A stretch of DNA of 64,000 nt from Marinobacter sp. BW6. GTDB lineage: Bacteria; Pseudomonadota; Gammaproteobacteria; Pseudomonadales; Oleiphilaceae. Of this stretch, positions 39,347 through 49,158 are shown one piece after another; positions within the stretch are counted from its first letter, which is position 1, and each line of letters opens with the position of its first letter. Both the position numbers and the translations under genes were made by a program. The notes below the pieces were generated by a model. The model made no database searches, was not told the DNA's origin, and saw only the letters and a program-made list of their open reading frames with translations. Location: assembly GCF_008107725.1 (NCBI RefSeq), contig NZ_VIRN01000037.1, positions 372,001 through 436,000 of the forward strand, written 5' to 3'.

Positions 39347-39353
39347 GCCCCGA

Positions 39354-40265
39354 ATGAAAAAACTGGTCGATACCGTAGTCAGTGAACTGAACCAGATACT
39401 CCTGGGCAAAGACCAACAGGTACGCCTTGCCCTCTGCGGGCTACTGGCCCGCGGGCACCTGCTGATCGAAGACATTCCTGGCATGGGCAAAACCACCCTT
39501 TCTCATGCCCTGGCCAAGGTGATGGGGCTGACGTACCAGCGCATCCAGTTCACCAACGACCTGCTTCCGGCGGATGTACTGGGTTACTCCATGTACGACA
39601 AACAGGCCGGCAGCCTGGTATTCCACCCTGGGCCAATTTTCGCCCAGGTAGTACTGGCGGATGAAATAAACCGGGCATCACCGCGCACTCAGAGCGCCCT
39701 GCTGGAGGCCATGGAAGAACGGCAGGTGTCCATCGAGGGCGAGACCAGGCCACTGCCCCACCCGTTCTTTGTGATTGCCACACAAAACCCTATCGAACAG
39801 GGCGGCACTTACCCACTACCCGAATCCCAGCTAGACCGGTTCCTCATGCGCCTGCGCCTGGGCTACCCGGACCCAAGGGCCGAACGGGAACTACTGGAGG
39901 GTGAAGACCGTCGCGTCATGACCGAAAAACTACCCACCCTGCTCTCCCAGGCCGACCTGAAAACCCTGCAGGAAGGCGTAACCCGAATAACCGCCAGCCC
40001 GGCACTTCTGGATTACGTGCAGCGGTTGCTGGAACAGAGTCGGAGAATGCCCGGCCTCCTTTACGGGCTTTCGCCCCGCGCCGGTCTGGGGCTTGTCCGC
40101 GCTGCCAAGGCTTGGGCGCTGATGGAAGGACGCCATCACGTACTGCCGGACGATATTCAGGCGGTATTTCCCGCCGTGGCGGCCCACCGCCTCGAACAGG
40201 GCGAGTCCGGCAAAAGCGTTGAAAGGGTTCGTCAGCTGTTGGCAACCGTTTCTGTGCTTGAGTAA
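39354..40265 (+). CDS. MoxR-family AAA+ ATPase
   Basis: A 303-residue MoxR-type AAA+ ATPase, a presumed chaperone that helps assemble or activate protein complexes. Walker A is IPGMGKTTLSHALAK, Walker B VVLADEINRASPRTQSALLE, and the sensor region FVIATQNPIEQGGTYPLPE is typical. MoxR genes normally precede DUF58 and von Willebrand A proteins; here none follows, and the gene is instead eight bases after aguB. Its client is therefore unknown. Confidence 0.9.
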   Translation: MKKLVDTVVSELNQILLGKDQQVRLALCGLLARGHLLIEDIPGMGKTTLSHALAKVMGLTYQRIQFTNDLLPADVLGYSMYDKQAGSLVFHPGPIFAQVVLADEINRASPRTQSALLEAMEERQVSIEGETRPLPHPFFVIATQNPIEQGGTYPLPESQLDRFLMRLRLGYPDPRAERELLEGEDRRVMTEKLPTLLSQADLKTLQEGVTRITASPALLDYVQRLLEQSRRMPGLLYGLSPRAGLGLVRAAKAWALMEGRHHVLPDDIQAVFPAVAAHRLEQGESGKSVERVRQLLATVSVLE

Positions 40266-40361
40266 ATAGCAAGGTTTTATAAGCGGAATTGGCCAAAACA
40301 AATGGCAGACCGCGCCTTTCATGTTAGCCTTTGCCCCTTTCCCCGAAGCGTCTGGCCCTGA

Positions 40362-41360
<999 letters not shown>

Positions 41361-41405
41361 TTGTGATTCAGTAACAAAAAGGAACGCGAACTCAAAAGTT
41401 TGCGA

Positions 41406-41512
41406 AGGCCGGTGGGAGCCGCCTTCTGAAACTGTGCGGAGCCATGGATGGCGGAGCCAAGCGTACAAGGACGTATTCACAGCGTGTTTCAGAAGGCGGC
41501 TCCCACCGGCCT
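41406..41512. repeat. Perfect 27-bp inverted repeat around a 53-nt core
   Basis: Left arm 41406-41432 and right arm 41486-41512 are exact reverse complements over 27 bases; the arms include GGTGGGAGCCGCCTTCTGAA. The 53-base core contains the direct repeat GGAGCC and the phrase GCCATGGATGGCGGAGCC. It lies between trxB and aat, starting 46 bases after the trxB stop. It resembles intergenic repeat elements of gammaproteobacteria (REP or small non-autonomous elements) and would form a very stable RNA hairpin. No other copy is seen in this window. Confidence 0.8.
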
Positions 41513-41555
41513 GAACTCTATAGGCCCGAAACATCGCAGTAATTGCCGGAGAAGG

Positions 41556-42269
41556 ATGACCTCACTACCCTGGCTAGACCCGGACCAACTCTGGTTCCCC
41601 CCCGCCAACGAAGCCCTGGACGACCCGGACGGCCTTCTTGCCCTCGGCGGCGACCTGTCCACCGACCGACTCATCCTGGCCTACCGGAACGGCATCTTCC
41701 CCTGGTACAGCGACGATCAGCCCATCCTGTGGTGGTCACCGAACCCACGCTGCGTCCTGTTCCCGAACGAAATCCACGTGTCACGCAGCCTGCGCCGTAC
41801 CCTCAACCAGCAACGTTTCCAGGTAACCGCAGACAGACACTTCGGACGAATCATCCGCCTGTGCGCCTCGACTCGGGCCGAAGGCACCTGGATTACCGAA
41901 GAGATGATTGCCAGCTATTCAGAGCTGCATCGCATGGGCGTGGCTCACTCCATCGAAATCTGGAATCGGCGCGGTGAGCTGGCCGGCGGTATGTACGGAC
42001 TGGCCATTGGTCGGTGCTTCTTCGGAGAATCGATGTTTTCACTGGAGACCAACGCCTCCAAGGTTCTGATGGTCCATCTGGCGCACCAGTTGCAGCTCTG
42101 GGGTTACCGGATCATGGATTGCCAGGTGGAGAGCAGGCACCTTTTGACCATGGGCGCACGGACTATTCCCAGGGAAGAGTTTTTATCTATACTCAGAATG
42201 AGCATCGATCAGAAACCGGATCAGACCGACTGGACCTTCCAATGGCGTTGGCCCGGGCCGGAGGAGTGA
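41556..42269 (+). CDS. aat: Leucyl/phenylalanyl-tRNA-protein transferase
   Basis: Aat adds Leu or Phe from aminoacyl-tRNA to proteins with N-terminal Arg or Lys, making type I/II N-degrons for ClpS. The family start WFPPANEALDDPDGLLALGG, the core FPWYSDDQPILWWSPNPRC, and the GGMYGLAIGRCFFGESMFS region are present. The frame runs upstream through the inverted repeat, but the ATG at 41556 has a GGAG Shine-Dalgarno and gives 237 residues. bpt follows without a gap. Confidence 0.96.
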   Translation: MTSLPWLDPDQLWFPPANEALDDPDGLLALGGDLSTDRLILAYRNGIFPWYSDDQPILWWSPNPRCVLFPNEIHVSRSLRRTLNQQRFQVTADRHFGRIIRLCASTRAEGTWITEEMIASYSELHRMGVAHSIEIWNRRGELAGGMYGLAIGRCFFGESMFSLETNASKVLMVHLAHQLQLWGYRIMDCQVESRHLLTMGARTIPREEFLSILRMSIDQKPDQTDWTFQWRWPGPEE

Positions 42270-42983
42270 ATGAGCAATCTCAGAACCCTGGTGTTCTTCG
42301 CGACACCGCCCCACGATTGCAGCTACCTGCCAGACCGCGAGGCGACCACCATGTTTGTGGATCCGCGGGCTCATATCGATAAAAAGCTCTACAGCCAACT
42401 CACTGCCCTTGGTTTTCGCCGCAGCGGGTCGCATTATTATCGGCCCCACTGCGAACAGTGCAATGCCTGTATACCGGTCAGACTGAAGGTCGATGACTTC
42501 AGCCCAGACAGAAGCCAACGTCGGGTGCTCAAGAAAAACAGCGACCTTCAGTGCACCATGGTGCCGGCAACCTTCGCAGAACGGTACTACCAACTCTACG
42601 CCAACTACATTGAGCAACGACACGAAGATGGCGATATGTATCCGCCCTCCCGCGAACAGTTCACGTCATTCCTGGTGGATGGGGCAACGGATTCCTGGTT
42701 TCTGGAAATCCACAAGGATGGGCAACTGGTAGGTTTGGCAGCCGTGGACCTGCTGGACGACGGGCTCTCGGCCATTTACACCGTTTTCGACCCCGATTTG
42801 GAGAACAGGAGCCTGGGCACCTACGCAATCCTCTGGCAAATTGAGGAAGCCCGCCGCAGAGGCCTTCCTCATCTGTATCTCGGGTACTGGATCAAGCAGT
42901 GCCGGAAAATGAACTACAAAACTCGCTTTCGTCCGATCGAGGCGCTTCGGGACGGGCACTGGCGCGAACTGGACCCACGCTAA
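42270..42983 (+). CDS. bpt: Aspartate/glutamate leucyltransferase
   Basis: Bpt transfers Leu to N-terminal Asp or Glu, the other entry to the bacterial N-degron pathway. The N-terminal Cys-containing ATE domain (FATPPHDCSYLPDREA, HCEQCNACIPVRL) and the C-terminal domain with YLGYWIKQCRKMNYKTRF are complete at 237 residues. It directly follows aat, as in Pseudomonas, so the two transferases are co-translated. clpA and clpS, which act on the products, lie just downstream. Confidence 0.95.
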   Translation: MSNLRTLVFFATPPHDCSYLPDREATTMFVDPRAHIDKKLYSQLTALGFRRSGSHYYRPHCEQCNACIPVRLKVDDFSPDRSQRRVLKKNSDLQCTMVPATFAERYYQLYANYIEQRHEDGDMYPPSREQFTSFLVDGATDSWFLEIHKDGQLVGLAAVDLLDDGLSAIYTVFDPDLENRSLGTYAILWQIEEARRRGLPHLYLGYWIKQCRKMNYKTRFRPIEALRDGHWRELDPR

Positions 42984-42985
42984 CT

Positions 42986-43014
42986 TTGCCAAACGCCGAT
43001 AAATCAGGCAGAAT
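42986..43014 (+). promoter_or_regulatory. Sigma-70 promoter of infA
   Basis: TTGCCA (42986-42991) and CAGAAT (43009-43014) are spaced 17 bases. Transcription would start near 43021, about 43 bases before infA. Confidence 0.65.
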
Positions 43015-43063
43015 TGCGCAATTTAAAATTACGAGAAGCATATTCAAACGAGGTTTCTACTGA

Positions 43064-43282
43064 ATGCCGAAATCAGATGCCATTGAAATGGAAGGCGTTA
43101 TTATCGACACCCTTCCAAACACCATGTTCCGCGTTGAGCTCAGCAACGGTCATGTTGTGACAGCTCACATCTCCGGCAAGATGCGAAAGAACTACATCCG
43201 CATCCTGACAGGTGACAAGGTCAAGGTTGAGCTGACTCCCTACGACCTGAGCAAGGGCCGCATCGTATATCGCGCCCGCTGA
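43064..43282 (+). CDS. infA: Translation initiation factor IF-1
   Basis: A 72-residue S1-like OB protein that binds the A site of the 30S subunit during initiation. The whole family pattern is seen: [37 protein letters not shown], and [16 protein letters not shown]. It has its own promoter and a terminator directly after it, and lies between bpt and clpA as in E. coli and Pseudomonas. Confidence 0.98.
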   Translation: MPKSDAIEMEGVIIDTLPNTMFRVELSNGHVVTAHISGKMRKNYIRILTGDKVKVELTPYDLSKGRIVYRAR

Positions 43283-43300
43283 TGCTCCCGTGACATCTGA

Positions 43301-43322
43301 AAGCCCCTTCGGGGGCTTTTTT
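43301..43322 (+). terminator. Rho-independent terminator of infA
   Basis: AAGCCCC/GGGGCTT stem with a TTCG-type loop followed by six Ts, 19 bases after the infA stop. Confidence 0.9.
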
Positions 43323-43333
43323 CGTTAGGGCGT

Positions 43334-43370
43334 AAAAAAACCGCTGCCGGTTCCCCGGACAGCGGTTTTT
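43334..43370 (-). terminator. Terminator of clpA (bidirectional form)
   Basis: A stem of AACCGCTGCCGG pairing with CCGGACAGCGGTT (one mismatch) is flanked by seven As on one side and five Ts on the other. It ends 16 bases before the clpA stop, so it can end transcripts from both directions. Confidence 0.85.
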
Positions 43371-43385
43371 CCTTGCTGAAGTACG

Positions 43386-45656
43386 TCAGACAGCCTCTGC
43401 AGGCTCGTCCTCGTACTCGAATACCAGCTCGTCCTCGCGGAGATGGATGAAGACATCCCCACCCTTCTCTGACAAACGCCCGAACAGGATCTGCTCAGCC
43501 AGGGGCCGCTTGATCTTGTCCTGAATCAGACGGGACATCGGACGAGCCCCCATAGTGACGTCATAGCCCTTCTCAGCCAGCCAGGACTTGGCTTCGTCGT
43601 CCACGTGCAGAACCACATGCTTCTCATCCAGCTGCGCCTGCAGTTCGGTGAGGAACTTGTCCACCACGTGGGTGATCGTGTCGATCTGCAGATCACCGAA
43701 CTGAATGATACCGTCCAGACGGTTGCGGAATTCCGGCGTGAAGGTCTTGCTGATGATTTCCATGCCGTCTGTGCTGTGGTCCTGCTCGCTGAAGCCGATG
43801 GAACGACGGGCCATGCTTTCGGCGCCGGCGTTGGTGGTCATCACCAGAATCACATGGCGGAAATCCGCCTTGCGGCCGTTGTTATCGGTCAGCGTGCCAT
43901 GGTCCATGACTTGCAACAGCAGGTTAAACACTTCCGGATGAGCCTTCTCGATCTCATCCAGCAGGAGCACACAGTGCGGATGCTTATTGACCGACTCGGT
44001 CAGCAGACCACCCTGGTCGTACCCAACGTAGCCCGGAGGCGCACCGATCAGCCTCGAGACGGTGTGACGTTCCATGTACTCGGACATGTCAAACCGCACA
44101 AGTTCGATGCCCAGAACCTTGGCCAACTGTTTGGTAACCTCGGTTTTACCGACACCGGTAGGCCCCGCAAACAGGAAAGCCCCCTCAGGCTTCTCGGGCG
44201 CCTTCAGCCCGGCACGGGCCAGCTTGATGGCGGTAGACAGCGATTCGATGGCCGGATCCTGGCCAAAGACGGTCATCTTGAGATCCCGCTCCAGGTTCCG
44301 CAGCAGATCCTTGTCGCTGGTGGACACGTTCTTCGGCGGGATGCGGGCAATATTCGCGACCACATCCTCAATCTCGGTGACATCAACGGTCTTCTTGCGC
44401 TTGCCCTCAGGTTGCAACCTTTGACGCGCGCCCGCCTCATCAATGACATCAATGGCCTTATCGGGCAGATGACGATCTGTGATGTAGCGGTCCGACAGTT
44501 CTGCGGCCACCCTCAGGGCCTTATCGGTGTATTTGAGATCGTGATGCTTCTCGAAATTCGGCTTGAGGCCCCTCAGGATCTGATAGGTGTCCTCAACGCT
44601 GGGTTCGTTAACATCGATTTTCTGGAAACGCCGAGCCAGCGCGCTGTCCTTCTCGAAAATACCCCGGAACTCCTGGAACGTGGTAGAACCAATGCACCGG
44701 ATTTCCCCGGAACTGAGCATAGGCTTGAGCAGGTTCGAGGCGTCCATCACACCACCGGAAGCGGAGCCTGCTCCGATGATGGTGTGGATTTCGTCGATGA
44801 ACAGAATAGCGTGGTTTTCTTTCTTGAGCTCGGCGAGCAGCCCCTTCAGGCGCTTCTCGAAATCGCCGCGATATTTGGTCCCGGCGAGCAAAGCCCCCAG
44901 ATCCAGCGAGTAGACTACGGCATCGGAGATGATGTCGGGCACCTGACCATCAACAATTCGCTTGGCAAGGCCCTCAGCAATGGCGGTTTTGCCGACACCG
45001 GCCTCCCCCACCAGCAGCGGGTTGTTCTTGCGGCGGCGAACGAGGATCTGCACAACACGTTCAACTTCGTGCTCACGACCGATCAGCGGGTCAATCCGGC
45101 CTTGGCGAGCCTGCTCGTTCAGGTTGGTCGCGTAGCTCTCCAGCGGCTTGGACTGACCGCCTTCCTCGCCAGCCTCTTCATGGGAGGCCTGATCATGGCT
45201 CTCCTGATCCTCAGCACCCTGTACCCGGGAAATGCCGTGGGAAACAAAGTTCACCACATCGATGCGGGCAATGCTCTGCTTCTTGAGCACATATACCGCC
45301 TGGCTTTCCTGCTCGCTGAAGATGGCCACCAGCACATTGGCGCCGGTCACCTCTTTCTTACCCGAGGACTGCACATGGAAAACCGCCCTTTGGAGCACGC
45401 GCTGAAAACCCAGTGTGGGCTGCGTTTCACGCTCGCTATCGCTGCTGGGAATCAAAGGTGTGGTTGAATCCACGAATTCGACGAGCTCATCCTGAAGCCG
45501 CTTGAGATCTGCACCACAGGCTTTCAGGACACCCACTGCCGATTCATTATCCAGGAGGGCCAGCAACAAATGCTCCACAGTCATGAACTCATGACGCTTG
45601 TCCCGGGCATTCTTGAAGGCCGTATTCAGCGTATTTTCTAGATCTTTGCTCAGCAT
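43386..45656 (-). CDS. clpA: ClpA, AAA+ unfoldase of ClpAP
   Basis: ClpA unfolds substrates for ClpP. The N domain ([17 protein letters not shown]) docks ClpS. The two AAA+ modules have Walker [19 protein letters not shown] and [18 protein letters not shown]. The ClpP-binding loop appears as SIGFSEQD between them and the C-terminal domain. The ATG at 45656 gives 756 residues; the frame's upstream start adds four. It begins 18 bases after clpS, forming the usual clpSA operon. Confidence 0.97.
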   Translation of the reverse strand: MLSKDLENTLNTAFKNARDKRHEFMTVEHLLLALLDNESAVGVLKACGADLKRLQDELVEFVDSTTPLIPSSDSERETQPTLGFQRVLQRAVFHVQSSGKKEVTGANVLVAIFSEQESQAVYVLKKQSIARIDVVNFVSHGISRVQGAEDQESHDQASHEEAGEEGGQSKPLESYATNLNEQARQGRIDPLIGREHEVERVVQILVRRRKNNPLLVGEAGVGKTAIAEGLAKRIVDGQVPDIISDAVVYSLDLGALLAGTKYRGDFEKRLKGLLAELKKENHAILFIDEIHTIIGAGSASGGVMDASNLLKPMLSSGEIRCIGSTTFQEFRGIFEKDSALARRFQKIDVNEPSVEDTYQILRGLKPNFEKHHDLKYTDKALRVAAELSDRYITDRHLPDKAIDVIDEAGARQRLQPEGKRKKTVDVTEIEDVVANIARIPPKNVSTSDKDLLRNLERDLKMTVFGQDPAIESLSTAIKLARAGLKAPEKPEGAFLFAGPTGVGKTEVTKQLAKVLGIELVRFDMSEYMERHTVSRLIGAPPGYVGYDQGGLLTESVNKHPHCVLLLDEIEKAHPEVFNLLLQVMDHGTLTDNNGRKADFRHVILVMTTNAGAESMARRSIGFSEQDHSTDGMEIISKTFTPEFRNRLDGIIQFGDLQIDTITHVVDKFLTELQAQLDEKHVVLHVDDEAKSWLAEKGYDVTMGARPMSRLIQDKIKRPLAEQILFGRLSEKGGDVFIHLREDELVFEYEDEPAEAV

Positions 45657-45674
45657 GGGCCACCCCAACGTCTA

Positions 45675-46037
45675 TCAGTCCGCACGTTCAATCTCGCAAA
45701 GGAGCGGATGTTCGCATTCCGAGGAATACTGGTTCACCTGTGCCGCCTTTGTTTCCGCGATGTCCCGGGTATATATCCCGCATACAGCTTTTCCCTGTGT
45801 ATGGACGAGCAGCATCACCTGCGTCGCCTTTTCCTCGTTCATTCCGAAGAACTTCATCAACACATCCACAACAAAGTCCATGGGCGTGTAGTCATCGTTC
45901 AGAAGCACCACCCTGTACCGCGCCGGGCGCTTGAGAGCAGGCTTCTCGGGAGCAACGCTGAGGTCATCCTGTCGCCCCGGTTGTTCGTCCTCCCCCTGAT
46001 TGAATACTAGTAGAGAATTTTCGATAGTCCGCATCAT
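45675..46037 (-). CDS. clpS: ClpS, N-degron adaptor for ClpA
   Basis: ClpS delivers proteins with N-terminal Leu, Phe, Tyr or Trp to ClpAP. The conserved core is [20 protein letters not shown] (binding-site Asn and Asp), then [20 protein letters not shown] (His) and [11 protein letters not shown]. At 120 residues with a flexible acidic N-tail it is typical. It is divergent from cspD, with a 303-base gap. Confidence 0.96.
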   Translation of the reverse strand: MMRTIENSLLVFNQGEDEQPGRQDDLSVAPEKPALKRPARYRVVLLNDDYTPMDFVVDVLMKFFGMNEEKATQVMLLVHTQGKAVCGIYTRDIAETKAAQVNQYSSECEHPLLCEIERAD

Positions 46038-46078
46038 TCCTTACCGGTTTATCGGTGCTCCTGTTAAATGTGGATGTC

Positions 46079-46105
46079 CGCCCCGGGGTTTTCAAGCGGG
46101 GCATG
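46079..46105 (-). promoter_or_regulatory. Hairpin in the clpS leader
   Basis: GCCCCG and CGGGGC pair across a ten-base loop about 40-70 bases before clpS. A TTGAAC...TATCAT pair with a short 15-base spacer lies further upstream (about 46126-46152) and is the only promoter-like pair I see for clpS; it is weak. The rest of the 303-base clpS-cspD gap holds the cspD promoter. Confidence 0.35.
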
Positions 46106-46194
46106 CGATATTTATCAGTACGAACATGATACCGCTTCCAGACTGCGTTCAACCACACATTCCCGGCATAGAAACTATTGACTCATCGCCATGA

Positions 46195-46224
46195 TTGGTC
46201 GAAAGTTAAGTTGCAATGTAAAAT
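46195..46224 (+). promoter_or_regulatory. Candidate cspD promoter
   Basis: TTGGTC (46195-46200) and TAAAAT (46219-46224) are spaced 18 bases, in an AT-rich stretch. This would give a cspD leader of about 110 bases. Confidence 0.5.
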
Positions 46225-46340
46225 AATGTAAATCCATGCAAGGTTTGTGTAACAGGATTCGGACCGGCTGTGCGACGGCACCGATAGGCACACAGAGAAT
46301 TAACAAGAATAGAGACAGCAAAAGAACAGGGGAGTTCATC

Positions 46341-46652
46341 ATGCCAAGAGGCAAGGTCAAGTGGTTCAACAATGCCAAAGGGTACGGATTCATCATCGAG
46401 GATGGCTGCAGTGACGACCTGTTTGCGCACTTCTCTTCGGTGCAAATGGACGGCTACAAGACCTTAAAAGCCGGCCAGGCCGTAACCTTCGACAAAAAGC
46501 CCAGCGACAAGGGCATCCACGCAGTCAACATCGTCCCTGACGAATTACCGGCCAGCAAGACGCAGGCCGAATCCGACAGCGACCATGCCGGAAAATCAGG
46601 GGAGCAGGAGTCAGGTCGGGACGGCTATCCGCCCCGTGCAGTAAACGCCTGA
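46341..46652 (+). CDS. cspD: CspD-type cold-shock-domain protein
   Basis: A 103-residue protein: an N-terminal cold-shock domain (KVKWFNNAKGYGFIIEDG, DDLFAHFSSVQMDGYKTL) plus a ~35-residue hydrophilic C-terminal tail. E. coli CspD is a stationary-phase inhibitor of DNA replication and Lon substrate. The ATG at 46341 has a GGGAG Shine-Dalgarno; the frame's upstream start (46236) is inside the leader. The clpA-clpS/cspD divergent arrangement is the classical one and supports the name. Confidence 0.9.
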   Translation: MPRGKVKWFNNAKGYGFIIEDGCSDDLFAHFSSVQMDGYKTLKAGQAVTFDKKPSDKGIHAVNIVPDELPASKTQAESDSDHAGKSGEQESGRDGYPPRAVNA

Positions 46653-46701
46653 TCGATCCTGGTACCGGAAAACCACACCCACCGGTATTCCGCTGGTGGG
46701 G

Positions 46702-46744
46702 CCCTCTTTGTTTATGCCTTTTGAAAGGCCGTAAACAAAGAGGG
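46702..46744. repeat. 13-bp inverted repeat after cspD
   Basis: CCCTCTTTGTTTA (46702-46714) and TAAACAAAGAGGG (46732-46744) are exact reverse complements. The 17-base loop can form a second five-pair stem (GCCTT/AAGGC). A GC-rich hairpin (CCCACC/GGTGGG, about 46677-46700) lies just before. There is no T-run after the repeat, so it may be a 3'-end stabiliser rather than a simple terminator. Confidence 0.6.
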
Positions 46745-46840
46745 TTCCTGTAACCGGTTCGCCCGCCTCACTTTGCCAGCCAGGCTCTTTGCAGTACCCT
46801 GCTCCCAACACACATTGGAATTCCGGAAACGCAGCAGCGC

Positions 46841-47473
46841 ATGGCCGAACTCGTGCTTTTTAACAAACCCTTTCAGGTTCTGAGCCAGTTTACCGACGAT
46901 GGCGCCTCCGGAAGCGATTCACCGAGAGCTACCCTGGCAGACTACCTGCGGATCCCGAACATCTATCCCGCCGGTCGCCTGGACTACGATTCCGAGGGTC
47001 TGCTCCTGCTTACCGCCGAAGGCTCCCTGCAACACCGGATTGCATCACCATCCCTCAAGATGCCCAAGACTTACTGGGTGCAGGTAGAAGGGGACATCCC
47101 GGAAGAGGCGTTGACGCATCTGGCCAAGGGAATTCAACTGAAAGATGGCCTGACCCGACCCGCAAAAGCGGCCAGGATACCCGCCCCGGCAGTCTGGCCC
47201 AGGGTGCCACCGGTGCGCCATCGCGACACCATTCCGACCAGTTGGATTGAACTGACCATAACCGAGGGCAAGAACCGGCAGGTCCGACGAATGACCGCCG
47301 CCGTGGGCTTTCCAACGCTCAGGCTGATCCGGTACCGGATTGGCGACTGGACTCTGGAGGGCCTGGAGTCAGGTGCCTATCGGGCCGTTACCGTCAATCT
47401 TCCCGCTCCAGTAAAATCACCCCGCCGCCGCAGTGCCGCCGGCGCCCGACCCAGGAGAAACCGGAAATCATGA
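46841..47473 (+). CDS. rluE: 23S rRNA pseudouridine synthase RluE
   Basis: A RsuA-family pseudouridine synthase without an S4 domain. The catalytic Asp is in YPAGRLDYDSEGLLLLTAEG, and KTYWVQVEGDIPEE, EGKNRQVRRMTAAVGFPTLR are family motifs. E. coli RluE modifies U2457 in 23S rRNA. The basic tail (SPRRRSAAGARPRRNRK) probably binds RNA. Its stop overlaps the nudJ start, and the order rluE-nudJ-mnmA-hflD-purB equals that in E. coli. Confidence 0.93.
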   Translation: MAELVLFNKPFQVLSQFTDDGASGSDSPRATLADYLRIPNIYPAGRLDYDSEGLLLLTAEGSLQHRIASPSLKMPKTYWVQVEGDIPEEALTHLAKGIQLKDGLTRPAKAARIPAPAVWPRVPPVRHRDTIPTSWIELTITEGKNRQVRRMTAAVGFPTLRLIRYRIGDWTLEGLESGAYRAVTVNLPAPVKSPRRRSAAGARPRRNRKS

Positions 47474-47934
47474 CCTGGACACCCCACGCCACCGTGGCAG
47501 TCATTGTTGAAGATGAGGCCGGACGCTACCTGATGGTTGAGGAAATCAGCGGCGGCAAGGTTGTTTTCAACCAGCCCGCAGGCCACGTAGAGGAAGATGA
47601 AGCCATTCTGGACGCCGTTCACCGGGAAGCCCTCGAAGAGACTGGCTGGGACATAGAACCCTTGCACTTCCTGGGTATATACACCTACAAGGCGCCCGCC
47701 AACGGAGTCACCTACTATCGGTTCTGCTATGCCGCCCGCGCTCGCACCCGGCTCACCGAACAGTTGGACGACGGCATTATTGCCGCCCACTGGCTGACCC
47801 TCGATGAAATCCGGAGATTAGGCGACAAACTGCGCAGCCCGCTTGTACTCCAGTGCATAGAAGATTACCGAAATGGTCGGCAATACCCACTGGACGTGGT
47901 TGTCGATGCGCAGACGGCGCCTCCGCAAAGATGA
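47470..47934 (+). CDS. nudJ: Nudix hydrolase NudJ
   Basis: A 154-residue Nudix hydrolase. The Nudix box is complete: GHVEEDEAILDAVHREALEE followed by TGW. E. coli NudJ acts on nucleoside di- and triphosphates and on HMP-PP. It overlaps rluE by four bases and precedes mnmA by 36, so it belongs to the translational operon. Confidence 0.92.
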   Translation: MTWTPHATVAVIVEDEAGRYLMVEEISGGKVVFNQPAGHVEEDEAILDAVHREALEETGWDIEPLHFLGIYTYKAPANGVTYYRFCYAARARTRLTEQLDDGIIAAHWLTLDEIRRLGDKLRSPLVLQCIEDYRNGRQYPLDVVVDAQTAPPQR

Positions 47935-47970
47935 TAAACTTGCGGTTTTTTAGCCGGTAACGAAGCTGTC

Positions 47971-49158
47971 ATGACCAACGCATCCGAAGCTCACTCTTCA
48001 AACAGCACAGCCAACACTCGCGTGATCGTCGGCATGTCCGGCGGCGTGGATTCATCCGTGGCCGCCTGGCTGCTCAAGGATCAGGGTTACCAGGTTGAAG
48101 GCCTGTTCATGAAGAACTGGGATGAGGACGACGGCACCGAATACTGTACCGCCATGACTGACCTTGCCGACGCCGAGGCCGTGGCCGAAGCCATCGGCAT
48201 CAAGTTGCACACCGCCAGCTTCGCGGCCGAATACTGGGACCGGGTATTTGAGCACTTCCTCTCCGAATACCAGGCCGGTCGCACCCCGAATCCGGACATC
48301 CTGTGTAACAAGGAAGTGAAATTCCGGGCTTTCCTGGACTATGCCATTACGCTTGGCGCGGATTTTATCGCCACCGGCCACTATGCCCGCCAGCGTCCGA
48401 TTGCCGACGCCCCGGGCAAGGCCCAGCTCCTCAAGGGCCTCGATCCCAATAAGGATCAGAGCTACTTCCTGCATGCGGTCTCAGGCGACCGCATCGCGCG
48501 GACGCTGTTCCCGGTAGGCGAGCTCGAGAAACCGGAGGTGCGCCGCATTGCCGAGCAGCAGGGTTTCGTCACCCACGACAAAAAAGACTCCACCGGTATC
48601 TGCTTTATTGGCGAGCGCAAGTTCAGAGATTTCCTGAAGCAATACCTTCCGGCCCAGCCCGGCGATATCGAAACACCTGATGGCCAGAAAATTGGCCGTC
48701 ATCAGGGGCTGATGTATCACACCATTGGCCAGCGACAGGGCCTGGGCATTGGCGGCCTCAGTGAATTCGGGGACGATCCCTGGTACGTGGCAGAGAAAGA
48801 TCTCAGTCGAAATGTCCTTATCGCGGTTCAGGGCAAGCACCACCCCTTGCTCTTTTCGCGGGGACTGGTATCAGGACCGATCGACTGGGTCGCCGACGCG
48901 CCACCTGCGGGGAAGTTCCGCTGCAAGGCCAAAACCCGTTATCGCCAGCCGGATCAGGATTGCGAGGTTGTCGTGATCGAAGGCGGCGTCCGCGTAGACT
49001 TTGACGACTCTCAGCGAGCTGTCACCCCTGGACAATCTGTCGTTTTCTACGATGGCGATGTGTGTCTCGGGGGCGGCGTCATTGAAGAAACCTGGCGTGA
49101 CGGCGAACCCTTGCCAGCCCGTCTGACCGGAACCCGGCCCCAGGAAGCAACCGCATGA
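47971..49158 (+). CDS. mnmA: tRNA 2-thiouridylase MnmA
   Basis: MnmA thiolates U34 of tRNA-Lys, -Glu and -Gln. The PP-loop [20 protein letters not shown], the first catalytic Cys in [11 protein letters not shown], and the second in [18 protein letters not shown] are all present. At 395 residues it is slightly longer than the E. coli protein through an N-terminal extension ([17 protein letters not shown]). It overlaps hflD by four bases. Confidence 0.97.
   Translation: MTNASEAHSSNSTANTRVIVGMSGGVDSSVAAWLLKDQGYQVEGLFMKNWDEDDGTEYCTAMTDLADAEAVAEAIGIKLHTASFAAEYWDRVFEHFLSEYQAGRTPNPDILCNKEVKFRAFLDYAITLGADFIATGHYARQRPIADAPGKAQLLKGLDPNKDQSYFLHAVSGDRIARTLFPVGELEKPEVRRIAEQQGFVTHDKKDSTGICFIGERKFRDFLKQYLPAQPGDIETPDGQKIGRHQGLMYHTIGQRQGLGIGGLSEFGDDPWYVAEKDLSRNVLIAVQGKHHPLLFSRGLVSGPIDWVADAPPAGKFRCKAKTRYRQPDQDCEVVVIEGGVRVDFDDSQRAVTPGQSVVFYDGDVCLGGGVIEETWRDGEPLPARLTGTRPQEATA

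Noticed and set aside
41448-41555. N-terminal extension of aat through the inverted repeat
   Set aside because: The extension encodes repeat-derived residues; the ATG at 41556 has a Shine-Dalgarno and the family N-terminus.
43605-45467. 620-codon plus-strand open frame opposite clpA
   Set aside because: Shadow of clpA caused by high GC and codon bias; the clpA protein is complete on the minus strand.
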